Shown: positions 35,082-44,852, counted from the stretch's first letter. The stretch: DNA of 64,000 nt from Pedobacter ginsenosidimutans (GCF_001442625.1 NZ_LMZQ01000020.1:1-64000), one strand, 5' to 3'. The notes: generated by a model not told the origin, from the sequence alone. Program-made: numbers and translations.

Positions 35082-35954
35082 ATGAAATTTCCCCTATTAA
35101 TGTTTGTTTTTACTATTTCTACTAGCTTATACGCACAGGAAATAAGTAGCCATTACAAGATTTACGATGTAAAAAAACAGAAATCCATATCAATAGACGA
35201 CATTGTTGCTGATATGGACCAGGCAGATGTTTTATTCTTTGGCGAAGACCACAACGATTCTATAGGTCATTATCTGGAAGCGGAGCTCTTTAGAAAACTC
35301 AATTCAAAATATCCATTAAAAACGGCACTGTCTTTAGAAATGTTCCATACCGATGTACAACCTGAGTTAGACGAATATTTAGCAGGATTAATTTCAGAAA
35401 AAAACTTTGTTAAAGAAGGCAGAGCCTGGGGTAATTACAAAGATTACAAACCTTTAATAGAATACGCCAAACAAAACAAGTTAAAAGTTATTGCCTCAAA
35501 TGCAGCGACGCGCTACAGCAATGCCGTTACCATGGGAGGGCTTAAAGTTTTAAAAAATTTCCCAAATACATCATTCAATTTTTTACCACCCTTACCTATC
35601 GATACTGCTCAGGGGAGGTATTATGAAAAATTCACAGAAACTTTAGGTGGCCACAGCATGGGTTCAATGAAAATTTACCAGACACAAAATTTATGGGACG
35701 CAACCATGGCATGGTCTATAAATAAGTTTGTTAAGGCAAACAGGGGCTTTAAGGTTTTACAGCTTAACGGACGTTTCCATAGCGATGAAAAACTGGGAAC
35801 ATTAGCGAAACTGGCTCAGGCTAATCCAAAATTAAAAATCCTGAACATTTCATCATTTTCTGATGAAAGTTTTACGAATCCAGATTGGCAGCAATTTAAA
35901 AAACTCGGTGATTACATCATTATAACCGATCCAAGTGTAAAAAGAAGTTATTAA
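35082..35954 (+). CDS. ChaN-like exported haem-binding protein
   Basis: A 290-residue protein with a signal peptide ending TSLYAQE (residue 19). The ChaN fold is recognised by FGEDHNDSIGH, ALSLEMFHTDVQ and the C-terminal LQLNGRFHSDEKLG. ChaN of Campylobacter binds two haem molecules; this relative is probably periplasmic or outer-membrane and may take part in haem or iron uptake. No iron-box was recognised. It is monocistronic with a good terminator shared with mscL. Confidence 0.82.
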   Translation: MKFPLLMFVFTISTSLYAQEISSHYKIYDVKKQKSISIDDIVADMDQADVLFFGEDHNDSIGHYLEAELFRKLNSKYPLKTALSLEMFHTDVQPELDEYLAGLISEKNFVKEGRAWGNYKDYKPLIEYAKQNKLKVIASNAATRYSNAVTMGGLKVLKNFPNTSFNFLPPLPIDTAQGRYYEKFTETLGGHSMGSMKIYQTQNLWDATMAWSINKFVKANRGFKVLQLNGRFHSDEKLGTLAKLAQANPKLKILNISSFSDESFTNPDWQQFKKLGDYIIITDPSVKRSY

Positions 35955-35959
35955 ACCAA

Positions 35960-35997
35960 AAAAGCCGCCCCGTTATAAAATCGGGACGGCTTTTATA
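35960..35997. terminator. Terminator between chaN-like gene and mscL
   Basis: AAAAGCCGCCCCG pairs with CGGGACGGCTTTT (35960-35972/35982-35994) with one mismatch in 13, and T-rich sequence follows on both strands. Confidence 0.85.
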
Positions 35998-35999
35998 TA

Positions 36000-36389
36000 T
36001 TATGCTTTTGTTTTTAACAAATCTCTGATTTCGGCTAAAAGCACTTCTTCTTTTGTAGGTACGGGAGGAGCTGAAGGCGCAGCTTCTTCTTTCTTTTTTA
36101 AATTATTGGCACCTTTAATAATAAGGAAAAGAACAAATGCAACAATGATAAAAGTGATTACCTGCGAAAGGAAATTCCCATATTTTATCGCGGTACCTGC
36201 AATGGTAAGTTTGCTTAAGTCTTCCAATCCTGCAGCTTTTAGTGCCGGACCCAAAACCGCTGGAGTTATTATATCTTCAACCAAAGAGCTAACAATTTTG
36301 CCAAATGCGGCACCAATGATTACACCCACAGCTAAATCGAGTACATTTCCCTTAACTGCAAATTCTTTAAATTCTTTTATAATGCCCAT
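36000..36389 (-). CDS. mscL: Large-conductance mechanosensitive channel
   Basis: Opens under membrane tension to release solutes during hypo-osmotic shock. 129 residues. The N-terminal helix and the first transmembrane segment (GNVLDLAVGVIIGAAFGKIV) match the family, and the second segment is ITFIIVAFVLFLIIKG. The cytoplasmic helix follows a Pro/Ala linker. Monocistronic. Confidence 0.96.
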   Translation of the reverse strand: MGIIKEFKEFAVKGNVLDLAVGVIIGAAFGKIVSSLVEDIITPAVLGPALKAAGLEDLSKLTIAGTAIKYGNFLSQVITFIIVAFVLFLIIKGANNLKKKEEAAPSAPPVPTKEEVLLAEIRDLLKTKA

Positions 36390-36524
36390 ATTTCATTAAG
36401 TTTTAGTTTTTATTACTAAAGTAGCAAACATTAAACTCAATACAAATGTTTATGAAATAATTTTAAAACCAAACATATCGATAGCATTTAAGTCAATTCA
36501 GCAGAATATCTGAAATCTATTGTT

Positions 36525-36532
36525 TATTTTTG
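36525..36532 (+). promoter_or_regulatory. -7 box TATTTTTG for rpoN
   Basis: Exact TAnnTTTG match, 21 bases before the rpoN ATG at 36554. Confidence 0.65.
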
Positions 36533-36553
36533 CCCCATTCTTTTATATTTACT

Positions 36554-38026
36554 ATGCTAAAGCAACACTTACAACAAAAATTATTACAAAAGTTATCACC
36601 GCAACAAATACAGTTTATTAAACTGTTGCAGGTGCCAACCGTTGCTTTAGATACCCGTGTAAAAGAAGAACTTGAAGAAAACCCGGCGCTTGAAGACCCA
36701 AGCTTAATGACTCAGGATGAGCCAAAGAGCGAATATGATGATTTGAATGACGGGCCTGAAGATTACGAACAATCATCAGAAGATACCAGCATGGATGAAT
36801 TTAATGTAGATGATTATTTACAGGACGATTCTACCAACGATTATAGTACCAACTACAACAATGGTGATGACGATGAGGAGAAAAAAGAAACTCCAATTGC
36901 CATTGAAAGTACTTTTTTTGAAAGTTTACAGGAACAATTAGATCTTATTCCCCTATCCGATCAGGATTTTATTATCGGCAAACAGATTATCGGTAGTTTA
37001 GATGATGATGGTTATTTACGCCGTCCGCTGGGCTCCATGATTGATGACCTTGCCTTTTCTCAGAATGTTATGGTTGAGGAAGAGGATGTATTGGAAATGT
37101 TAAAACTGATCCAAAGCTTCGATCCTCCAGGTATTGGCGCAAGAGACCTGAAAGAATGTTTACTGATCCAGTTAAAAAGGAAAGACCCGAACAATCCGAT
37201 TATAGTTAAAGCAATGAATGTTGTAGAAAACTATCTGGATGAGTTTACGCGTAAACATTACGATAAATTAGAAAAAAGTTTAGGTTTAGACAGTGAAGAA
37301 CTTAAAGAGGTTGTAAACGAAATTTTGCGTTTAAACCCGAAACCAGGTGATGCCAATCAGGTTACCACCAAACAAATGCAGATTATTCCTGATTTTCATA
37401 TCAGTAATAATGATGGCGTATTAATATTGACGCTAAATTCGAAAAATGCCCCAGAATTAAAGGTAAGCAGATCTTATCAGGAAATGTTTGAGCATTACGA
37501 CAAGGCGTCGTCGAAAGATAAAAAACTGAAAGAAGCTGTTCAGTTTGTGAAGCAAAAATTAGATTCTGCACGATGGTTTATCGATGCGATTAAACAAAGA
37601 CAACAGACTTTGTTAAAAACGATGAATGCCATTATGCATTATCAATATGAATATTTTTTAACAGCCGATGAGCGTAAAATGCGCCCAATGATCTTAAAAG
37701 ATATTGCCGATAAAATTGATATGGATATTTCAACCGTATCGAGGGTGGCAAACTCTAAATATGTGCAGACCGAATTTGGCACTTTCTTGTTAAAATCTTT
37801 CTTCTCAGAGGCTATCCAAACCGAAAACGGTGAAGAAGTTTCGAATAAAGAGGTTAAAAAAATACTGGAAGACTGCATTGGCAACGAAGATAAACGCAAA
37901 CCTTTAGCAGATGAAAAATTAACCGAAATTTTAAAAGAAAGAGGTTATAACATTGCCAGAAGAACTGTTGCGAAATATCGTGAGCAAATGAATATTCCGG
38001 TAGCCAGACTCAGGAAAGAGCTTTAG
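36554..38026 (+). CDS. rpoN: RNA polymerase sigma-54 factor
   Basis: A 490-residue sigma-54. Region I is Gln/Leu-rich (LKQHLQQKLLQKLSPQQIQF). An unusually long acidic region II runs from about residue 40 to 120. The core-binding region follows. The RpoN box ARRTVAKYREQMN lies near the C-terminus. The open frame begins at 36530, but its first codon lies inside the promoter box, so ATG 36554 is right. It directs transcription that needs AAA+ activators; none is in this window. Confidence 0.95.
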   Translation: MLKQHLQQKLLQKLSPQQIQFIKLLQVPTVALDTRVKEELEENPALEDPSLMTQDEPKSEYDDLNDGPEDYEQSSEDTSMDEFNVDDYLQDDSTNDYSTNYNNGDDDEEKKETPIAIESTFFESLQEQLDLIPLSDQDFIIGKQIIGSLDDDGYLRRPLGSMIDDLAFSQNVMVEEEDVLEMLKLIQSFDPPGIGARDLKECLLIQLKRKDPNNPIIVKAMNVVENYLDEFTRKHYDKLEKSLGLDSEELKEVVNEILRLNPKPGDANQVTTKQMQIIPDFHISNNDGVLILTLNSKNAPELKVSRSYQEMFEHYDKASSKDKKLKEAVQFVKQKLDSARWFIDAIKQRQQTLLKTMNAIMHYQYEYFLTADERKMRPMILKDIADKIDMDISTVSRVANSKYVQTEFGTFLLKSFFSEAIQTENGEEVSNKEVKKILEDCIGNEDKRKPLADEKLTEILKERGYNIARRTVAKYREQMNIPVARLRKEL

Positions 38027-38429
38027 ATCAGTTGGCAGTTTTCAGCTATTGGTTTTCAGTCAGCAATAAATTATCAATTACCAAATAGAAGCTTTCTATT
38101 ATTGTGACTGGGAAATTAGCAGTCTAATGTGCTTGGCAGCTTCAGTCCCGCTTTCCATTCCAAGTCCATCCCGATGAATTGGGATTCCTCGCTTACGGGC
38201 TTTCCATTAAAATTGGGTTAAGCACAAAGTTTCTGCACCCTGCAACCTCAAAAATGAAAAACTGCCTTGGTCATTTAGCCCCGGCCCCGGCTGAAGCATT
38301 ACCCTGCAGCAACGAGGTACGAGGAAGCGAAGCGTAAAAGCGAAAGACGGGAGGAAACTTCCTGTTCTATACAGGTTTTGCGCTCCGATCTATAAATCAC
38401 ACACCTATATAAATCTGAATACCAGAATA
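38027..38429. other. Non-coding 403-bp gap with degenerate repeats
   Basis: Holds a TCCC-GAT-ATT-GGGA palindrome (38169-38184) and stretches such as GCGAAGCGTAAAAGCGAAAG that resemble other gap sequences in the window. I see no gene, tRNA or promoter in it. Confidence 0.5.
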
Positions 38430-39440
38430 TTACCACATTTTAATATACGATGGCACCCTATAGATATTATTCAGCAATAGGCCCAATACAATTTCATGAC
38501 TGCCATTACTTACCTGATTTAACTCTGATGTTGTAAAATCGTAAGAGTAGGTTAAGTTAACCATCTTACCGATGTTAAAGCCAGCCATTGCCGCAAACGA
38601 ATCATCTTTGCGGTAACTGCCGCCCAACCATATTTTGTCTTTAAAAGCCAGTTTCAGGTTTACATCAACAGAAACCGGGGCAGGTGATACATACTTTACC
38701 ATTACCGATGGTACAGCGGCAATTTCATCATCTAAGAAAAACTTATATCCTGCCGTAGCAAAATAATGTGGGGCTTCTTTACCCAGATTATAGCTGTTAT
38801 CACCAGTGAAACTTAATTTCTGAGGTAAAATCTGCTGTACGGATAAACCTGCAAACATCCTGGCGCCATATAACCACAAACCGATGCTTAAATCGGGTTT
38901 CACCTGATTAATCAATGCCCTGTTCATAATCGGATCTATCGGCGTATCGAAAGTAAGCGCATTAACATCTAAAGAAATACTCGAAATACCTGCAGCAACA
39001 CCTGCCGAAAGATTAAAATTATTACTTAGCTGTAAATGATAGGCATAGGTAACATTCGCATCCAGTCTTTTAATCGGACCAGTTTTATCTAAAACAGCAG
39101 TTACCCCCATTCCATGATGCGATGGCGACGACATGTAGTTTTGCATATAATTACGGTCCATCGGATTACCTGTTTGCTCAGGGAAAGAGGTTAGTGCATT
39201 ACTCCACAGTTGATTATCGCCCAAGGCCCAATGTGCCGATACAAATGAAGTTTGAGGCGCATCGGTAATACCTGACCATTGTTTACGGTAACCAGCTTTA
39301 AAATCGAGATAATTTTCAATCCCTGAGAGCGCTGGATTTAGCAGATATTGATTAAAAATGTATTGCGTATACTGTGGCTTTTGTTGTGCAAAAACCTTAA
39401 ATGTTGCAAAAAGTGCAAATATGATGATGAACTTCTTCAA
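38430..39440 (-). CDS. PorP/SprF family type IX secretion membrane protein
   Basis: A 336-residue outer-membrane protein with a signal peptide (ALFATFKVFAQQ). The family hallmark YTQYIFNQYLLNPALSG follows directly, and the barrel continues with FKAGYRKQWSGI. PorP/SprF proteins work with cargo carrying a type B gliding C-terminal domain, and the gene upstream encodes exactly such cargo. The start is a TTG at 39440, one base after the TAA of that gene, so translation is coupled. Confidence 0.93.
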   Translation of the reverse strand: MKKFIIIFALFATFKVFAQQKPQYTQYIFNQYLLNPALSGIENYLDFKAGYRKQWSGITDAPQTSFVSAHWALGDNQLWSNALTSFPEQTGNPMDRNYMQNYMSSPSHHGMGVTAVLDKTGPIKRLDANVTYAYHLQLSNNFNLSAGVAAGISSISLDVNALTFDTPIDPIMNRALINQVKPDLSIGLWLYGARMFAGLSVQQILPQKLSFTGDNSYNLGKEAPHYFATAGYKFFLDDEIAAVPSVMVKYVSPAPVSVDVNLKLAFKDKIWLGGSYRKDDSFAAMAGFNIGKMVNLTYSYDFTTSELNQVSNGSHEIVLGLLLNNIYRVPSYIKMW

Positions 39441-39441
39441 T

Positions 39442-42400
39442 TTATCTGATTATAGTGAGCGGTCCAGTTATTGTTTTTCGTCCGTTACGCGGGTTGATGA
39501 TATAATAATAAACACCTACCGGAAGCGGTTCATTTTGGTAATTCCCATCAAAAGGAATTTTATATCCATTGCTAAAAAACACCTTATTCCCATTTCTGTT
39601 AAAAATTTCGACGGTGGCATTTGGATAAGATTCTAAATATTTAATGATCCAAGTATCGTTTACATTATCACCATTTGGCGTAAAGGTATTGGGAGGATTT
39701 ATAGCTTGCAGTACCTTAACTAATACCTTTGAAGTTGTTACGCAACCTTCTGGCTGTGTAGTGGCCGTTAAGGTATATTCTGTATCCTCATTTGGTGAGG
39801 CAACTGGTTTTAAGACATTGGTTTTGTTCAGACCAATTGCCGGCGACCATTCGTATTTTAAATTGTCTCCCTCGGCGGTTGCCGGAATTTCGATCTGTCC
39901 ACCGGCCAAAAGATAAACCAATGTCCCCGCATTGGCCAAAGGGGATTTATATACTGTAATGGTATTGGAAATGGAATTAGGACAACCATTATCTCCTGTA
40001 AATGTATAAGTGATGCTATGTGGCCCAGGCCCGGCAATTTTAGGATTAAAGGTGCCATCTGTCCTCATACCATTGCCACTGTATACACCTGGCCGTCCAT
40101 TCATTTCTTCGCCAACTTTCTGTTTGGCCTGCGTAATTAAAACTGTTCCATCTGCCTCGCAAACTGGAGCCATATCATCAAACACCAATTGTGGAACTGG
40201 TTTTAAGGTAAGTGTTTTCACCTCTGAATATTTAAAACAACTTTCTCCGGAATAGGCAACAAGTCTGATGTTAAATGTCCGGTCGGTAGTACCACCAAAT
40301 GTATCGTATTTAAGAATAAAAACTTCGTTATTATCAGGATAAGGGATTGTTTTATAAATGGAAGTTTCTTTACCAAAATCTCTGTAAATCTCAATCTTTG
40401 TGATTTTTCCCGTAAATACAGTAGATTTATTTTTAATCATGATATCTTCACTCACACAGCTATGATCGTTTAAAATTTCAAAATCTGCTACTTTAACATC
40501 ACCATTAACGGTAAATGGTTTTGGAAACGACATGTCACAGCCCTCTGCATTTTTAACGGTCAGTGTAATTATATAATCGCCAGTATTTTGAGGCGTAAAA
40601 GCACCATCAAAATCAGTTGAGGTAGCTACTGTGCTGCCATTATAAGTATAGGTCCATTGTGCAGTTAAGCCTATTGTGGTGCCATCTGTATTTTTTGAGG
40701 TATTCTTAAACCTTGCTACGCCATCAGCCAAACAAAAATCAGGAAGCATGAAATCCACTTCTTTCGGTGGATCGTATACATTTATGTTTATAGGCTTAAT
40801 ATTTAAACAGTTAAGATCACTTTCAACAGTTAAGGTAATGGTATAAGCACCCGCAACAGCATATTGATGTGGAGGAGGAACATTATCTTCTAGCGTTATG
40901 GGAGTACTTCCATCTCCAAAATCCCAGGTCCACTTTACTATGGTCCCAGTACTTTCTATACTCGATTTATCAGTTAAAACGGTTGGTTTATTGGTACAAA
41001 AGCCAATAACATTAAAATCTGCTAATGGTGTAGGATTTATTGTAATTTCAACAGGATCTGAGGTATTAGCACAATTCGAACCTGTGGTAACTGATAATCT
41101 GACAATATATTTACCAGGTTTTGCGTAAATATGTTCTGGATTTTGTTCAGTAGAGGGGGTGCTTCCATCTCCAAAATCCCAAAACCATTTGGTAATTGTA
41201 AAATCGTCATTATTAGGAATACTCTCATCTGTAAATTTCGCAACAATATTTGAACAACCTATGATAGGATTAAATTTTGCTATTGGAAGATCGTAAATAT
41301 TAAAAGTATAATTGGTTGTTAAATCACCCGACGCGCATGAAGATGTGTTAGGCACATGTGCTACAATTTCTAAACTGTGCTTACCCTTTTCCGCGTACGT
41401 TCTGGTATATGGCGATTCATAAGTATATATGTTGGTTCCATCGGGCAAAGTTTTAGTATCAAGTAATACAGGCGGATTTTGATTAATTACAGTTTCATTA
41501 TCTAGCGACCAATTAATATAATCAGGTTTGTATGGAAGCGATATTTTAATATTATAAGTTTCTCCCACGCATCCATTTTGTCCTTCTTCATTTTTAGTGG
41601 TGTTAAACACGGTAAGATAGTTGTTGGAAGATAGATTTGTACCGGCAGAATAAGCATAGGATTCATGATCGCCAAAGCCGTAAGCCACAGCATTAAAGCC
41701 ATCACCAGCAGTTAGTGTTATGCTTTCTTCGTTAACCGGAATCTGTGTATAGGAGTAAATAGAATTGCCATTTAAAACGGTCCATGCGGTATTTGGTGCC
41801 ACGCCGTTATACCTAAATCCCGAAATGCTAGCTGTTTTAATTAAAACATTTACATACTTTTCTGTAATATTCTGCAAATCAGAAGAAAAAACGGTCACAC
41901 CCTTTATATTAAATTCAATCGGATTTAATATCACCATTTCCGGATCACCTATAATAGCCCCTCCATTAGCAGAGGAACAATCTTGCGTTAAGGAATACTC
42001 GGCTACACTAATTAATTTATCAGCCGTGATAAAAGTAGAGCTGGTTAATTGTTCGCTTTCAATAGATATACCTTTATTAATAATGTATGTAGTGCCATTA
42101 TAAGTTACACTTGTATTATCTTCTTGTGCAAGAATCCGTAAGATATATTTTCTATTGATAAAGGGCACAACCCCATAATTTTTACCCCAGCTGTTTGTGG
42201 GGTAAAGCTGCTGAAACAATGGATCTTGAGAAGAATTACAAACAATTGTGAGTACTGAAGAACCGGAAAACGCTGCAAAACGCTTACAAGAAGATGTTAC
42301 CGGATCTGTTTCTACATAAGTACCAGTAAGATCTTGCGTTCCAGATGCTAAATATTCATAAACATCTCCGGCTTTGTTTAAGGTTATTGAGATTTTATTG

Positions 42401-42942
42401 CCATTTTTTTCATGCAAAATAACATCAGTATTATCTTCTACAGCTACCAATGTTAAAAAATTATTACCACCATTGCTCTGCGAAAAATTCATGGAATAAT
42501 ATGTCTGGCCCAAAGTTTCAAATGGTAAGATCAGGGAAGCAGCAGATCTTGCTGCACCATAAATGTGGGTATAAACGGATACTTTCGGCTGACCATCGGT
42601 AACTTTAACATGTATTCCCTTATTTGTTAAAACCTGGTTGGCCTCTAATACTCCATCAATATAAGCATCGGCTCTTGGAACATCAAACCTAACGGCTGTA
42701 TTGGCTGGAATAGTCTTTGTAACAGGAGCAGCATTTCCACAAGTTACGGTAACTTCAGAATTAGATTTTGATGTTACAAAAACAGCAATATTACCATATG
42801 GAATTACTCCATTAACAGCTCTTGATGGTACATGGGTTGGAAAAACCGTCCAAAAATCAGTTCCTTCGTTAGAAATGTTTTGTCCAAATGCTTTAGCAAA
42901 AAACAAAGACGTACACAAAACTAACAACCAATACCCCCTCAT
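39442..42942 (-). CDS. Giant PKD-repeat surface protein with type IX secretion C-terminal domain
   Basis: A 1166-residue secreted protein. Signal peptide: residues 1-20 (FFAKAFGQN). Residues 30-430 resemble the IgGFc-binding-like N-terminal module of Bacteroidetes adhesins. At least two PKD domains with WDFGDGSTP follow at about 590 and 680, and further beta-sandwich repeats continue to 1070. The last 90 residues are the gliding-motility CHU_C module (NTFTPNGDNVNDTW ... VGVYYYII), which sends it through type IX secretion. It is probably an adhesin or surface fibre, paired with the PorP/SprF gene. No enzyme motif is seen. Confidence 0.9.
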   Translation of the reverse strand: MRGYWLLVLCTSLFFAKAFGQNISNEGTDFWTVFPTHVPSRAVNGVIPYGNIAVFVTSKSNSEVTVTCGNAAPVTKTIPANTAVRFDVPRADAYIDGVLEANQVLTNKGIHVKVTDGQPKVSVYTHIYGAARSAASLILPFETLGQTYYSMNFSQSNGGNNFLTLVAVEDNTDVILHEKNGNKISITLNKAGDVYEYLASGTQDLTGTYVETDPVTSSCKRFAAFSGSSVLTIVCNSSQDPLFQQLYPTNSWGKNYGVVPFINRKYILRILAQEDNTSVTYNGTTYIINKGISIESEQLTSSTFITADKLISVAEYSLTQDCSSANGGAIIGDPEMVILNPIEFNIKGVTVFSSDLQNITEKYVNVLIKTASISGFRYNGVAPNTAWTVLNGNSIYSYTQIPVNEESITLTAGDGFNAVAYGFGDHESYAYSAGTNLSSNNYLTVFNTTKNEEGQNGCVGETYNIKISLPYKPDYINWSLDNETVINQNPPVLLDTKTLPDGTNIYTYESPYTRTYAEKGKHSLEIVAHVPNTSSCASGDLTTNYTFNIYDLPIAKFNPIIGCSNIVAKFTDESIPNNDDFTITKWFWDFGDGSTPSTEQNPEHIYAKPGKYIVRLSVTTGSNCANTSDPVEITINPTPLADFNVIGFCTNKPTVLTDKSSIESTGTIVKWTWDFGDGSTPITLEDNVPPPHQYAVAGAYTITLTVESDLNCLNIKPININVYDPPKEVDFMLPDFCLADGVARFKNTSKNTDGTTIGLTAQWTYTYNGSTVATSTDFDGAFTPQNTGDYIITLTVKNAEGCDMSFPKPFTVNGDVKVADFEILNDHSCVSEDIMIKNKSTVFTGKITKIEIYRDFGKETSIYKTIPYPDNNEVFILKYDTFGGTTDRTFNIRLVAYSGESCFKYSEVKTLTLKPVPQLVFDDMAPVCEADGTVLITQAKQKVGEEMNGRPGVYSGNGMRTDGTFNPKIAGPGPHSITYTFTGDNGCPNSISNTITVYKSPLANAGTLVYLLAGGQIEIPATAEGDNLKYEWSPAIGLNKTNVLKPVASPNEDTEYTLTATTQPEGCVTTSKVLVKVLQAINPPNTFTPNGDNVNDTWIIKYLESYPNATVEIFNRNGNKVFFSNGYKIPFDGNYQNEPLPVGVYYYIINPRNGRKTITGPLTIIR

Positions 42943-43170
42943 TACCTATCAGTTTAGTTTGAAAACGTTACACATGGCTATTTGATTAGATATGCAATAT
43001 ACTATTAATCAAATCATTAGAAACAACAATTGTTAGATTTTTAATAGTTTTAAGCGGAAAAATTACCTTTTGTGTAATAAACCAGAGCAGTAGTGTAAAA
43101 AAGTTTCACATAAAAACGTAATACCTTAATAAAAACCGAATTGAGAACGATGAATAAATATCATGCAGAA

Positions 43171-43200
43171 CAAAAAAGCCACCTATTAAAAGTGGCTATA
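43171..43200 (-). terminator. Terminator after the gene at 43211
   Basis: On the minus strand AGCCAC/GTGGCT (43192-43197/43177-43182), followed by a T run. The remaining sequence of the 42943-43210 gap shows no gene. Confidence 0.7.
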
Positions 43201-43210
43201 TGATAAATAT

Positions 43211-43423
43211 TCAGTTATTACCCTGATCGGACTGATCGCCGCTACCGTACTTTGCGGAGAAGTCTTTAGCTTTTTCGTCTGCAACACTATCATTATGATC
43301 TTCAGACTCCAGGTTTTCATCTAGGCGGTCGTTCCAATCATTTAATCCCTTTTCAGGGTGTTTTGCATTTTCTGCTGTAAAATCGGATTTTGATTTGGCC
43401 TGATCTTCTTTTTTATTTTCCAT
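43211..43423 (-). CDS. Small acidic hydrophilic protein (70 aa)
   Basis: Unrecognised. It starts MENKKEDQAKSKSD and is highly charged and probably disordered (DRLDENLESEDHNDSVADEK), with no membrane segment or signal. Start ATG 43423 gives the compact form; the open frame reaches 43456. It lies 58 bp downstream of tatA on the same strand and may share its transcript. A stress-related or regulatory small protein is one guess. Confidence 0.6.
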   Translation of the reverse strand: MENKKEDQAKSKSDFTAENAKHPEKGLNDWNDRLDENLESEDHNDSVADEKAKDFSAKYGSGDQSDQGNN

Positions 43424-43481
43424 ATTAGCGTTTATTTTAGTTAAAAACAGCACCATTAACAGAAAGTTTTGTTTCTTGCAA

Positions 43482-43622
43482 TTATTTTACCGGAGGTTCG
43501 TCTTTGGCATCCTTAAATTCTTTCACACTTCTCCCTATTCCCCTCATTAATTCCGGCAATTTCTTGCCACCAAAAATAAGCAGGATAACCACTCCTATTA
43601 AAATAATTTCTATTGCAGACAT
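43482..43622 (-). CDS. tatA: Sec-independent translocase TatA/TatE-like protein
   Basis: A 46-residue pore component of the twin-arginine pathway: one membrane helix (IEIILIGVVILLIFGGKKLP) and the FGGKKLPELMRGIGRS hinge that begins the amphipathic helix, then a short charged tail. It is short for the family but complete. No tatC is in the window, so the genome must encode it elsewhere. The gene stands apart, followed by the small acidic gene. Confidence 0.85.
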   Translation of the reverse strand: MSAIEIILIGVVILLIFGGKKLPELMRGIGRSVKEFKDAKDEPPVK

Positions 43623-43710
43623 ATCTTTATATTTTTTTTACAATATACGTTAATTCTTATGAAATGGTTTGTTGGTTCGTTAGCCCTCGGCATATATTTA
43701 AACAGAAAGA

Positions 43711-43736
43711 TCCTGAAACAAGTTCAGGATGACGAA
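43711..43736. repeat. Half-element TCCTGAAACAAGTTCAGGATGACG
   Basis: TCCTGAA-ACAAG-TTCAGGA palindrome ending in ATGACG. The same end occurs in family B and C elements. Confidence 0.7.
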
Positions 43737-43814
43737 ACGAGAGCGATAAACTGTACATAATAATTCGTGACAAAATATAACCAAGCCTGGTGTGGTAAAA
43801 CAAGTCCAGAAAGC

Positions 43815-43838
43815 CCCTGAAACAAGTTCGGGATGACG
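43815..43838. repeat. Half-element CCCTGAAACAAGTTCGGGATGACG
   Basis: A sister copy of 43711-43736, about 100 bases away, in the same 258-base gap (43623-43880), which has no gene. Confidence 0.7.
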
Positions 43839-43880
43839 AAATGAAGAGGATAATCGACGCTAAACACCTACTCCTAATCG

Positions 43881-44735
43881 CTAAACCAAAAGCGCATTTA
43901 ATGTTCTTGTTTTTATCTTTGGCACGGCTCCATGGCGCATAAATTCGGCGAAACCTTTTAACTGTTTGATTGATTTAATGGCTTCATATCCTTCATAAGA
44001 AGTTCTGATTTTGTTTAACAGCATGGTATCTGTCTTAAACATATCACTTTCAACCAATACCCCTTTATTCAAAAACTTCTTAATTAATTCGGCCATTTTA
44101 CCGTTGGCGTAAAGGTGAAGCGGTAGTTTAAACACTTCATTATTCAGTTTTTCAAAAGCTTCATTAATCCAAGCCACCTCAGTTTCTGCATTCACCGCTA
44201 TCTTCCCATCCTTCAACACAATGGAAGTCAAAAATTCGCGGGCGCGCTGACGGGAAATTACCCCACCATGAATACCATCACGTAAAGTATAATCCAAACG
44301 ATCCGCACAGAGCGCTGGCAATGGCTGTTCTAAAATATCAAATGTACCATACAGAATCTGGTTAACGTTGTATCCATAATTTAACAACACGTCAGGTACT
44401 TCCGATCTGCATAAAACTTCGGCGAAAACCTTTTCATGATAGTCTTCGTCTGTATTGTCGAAAACATAATCGCCCACATGAGAAAAAGCGGTATGCGAAA
44501 TATCATGCAGCAACCCTGCAATTTGCTCTAACTCTGAACCACCCAGCATTCTGATCAACATGGTAACTCCTATGGCATGCTCCAACCGCGAATGGCAGAT
44601 ATCTGGATTGACTAAAAATATAGCACCGCTTTGATGAATCCCACCTAACCTTTTTAAAGCATCAGTATTTAACAGATCGGAAAATACCATTGGCAGTTCC
44701 ATTTTGCCATATAAAAAATCGTTTACCTGGATCAT
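43881..44735 (-). CDS. HD-domain phosphohydrolase
   Basis: A 284-residue HD-superfamily protein. The metal ligands are in HSRLEHAIG (H48, H53) and in LLHDISHTAF (H77, D78), with a later Asp in LCADRLDYTL. It resembles dNTP/ppGpp-type HD hydrolases; substrate not readable. Its promoter, TTG-15 bp-TATTTTTG on the minus strand, holds a 16-bp semi-palindrome in the spacer that recurs ahead of the divergent tetR gene. TetR control of this gene is therefore likely. Confidence 0.88.
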   Translation of the reverse strand: MIQVNDFLYGKMELPMVFSDLLNTDALKRLGGIHQSGAIFLVNPDICHSRLEHAIGVTMLIRMLGGSELEQIAGLLHDISHTAFSHVGDYVFDNTDEDYHEKVFAEVLCRSEVPDVLLNYGYNVNQILYGTFDILEQPLPALCADRLDYTLRDGIHGGVISRQRAREFLTSIVLKDGKIAVNAETEVAWINEAFEKLNNEVFKLPLHLYANGKMAELIKKFLNKGVLVESDMFKTDTMLLNKIRTSYEGYEAIKSIKQLKGFAEFMRHGAVPKIKTRTLNALLV

Positions 44736-44767
44736 GTTGCTTTATTTAGTTAAGGAATAATCAGAAG

Positions 44768-44793
44768 CAAAAATACTAATTATTTTAGTTCAA
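44768..44793 (-). promoter_or_regulatory. Promoter of the HD gene with embedded operator
   Basis: On the minus strand TTG (44791-44793), a 15-bp spacer and TATTTTTG (44768-44775). The spacer is filled by the semi-palindrome 44775-44790. Confidence 0.7.
44775..44790. promoter_or_regulatory. Candidate TetR operator, copy 1
   Basis: ACTAATTATTTTAGTT: a 16-bp imperfect palindrome. Its exact inverted copy is at 44827-44842, centre to centre 52 bp. Confidence 0.6.
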
Positions 44794-44826
44794 CAGTAAA
44801 AAATTATCAACATTAAAATTTATAAA

Positions 44827-44842
44827 AACTAAAATAATTAGT
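44827..44842. promoter_or_regulatory. Candidate TetR operator, copy 2
   Basis: AACTAAAATAATTAGT, the perfect reverse complement of 44775-44790, on the tetR side of the divergent region. Confidence 0.6.
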
Positions 44843-44852
44843 CAAAAACCAA

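Noticed and set aside
43711..43838. Two repeated hairpins resembling a short CRISPR array
   Set aside because: Only two palindromic units, no regular spacers and no cas genes; they belong to the dispersed GTCAT/ATGAC repeat group.
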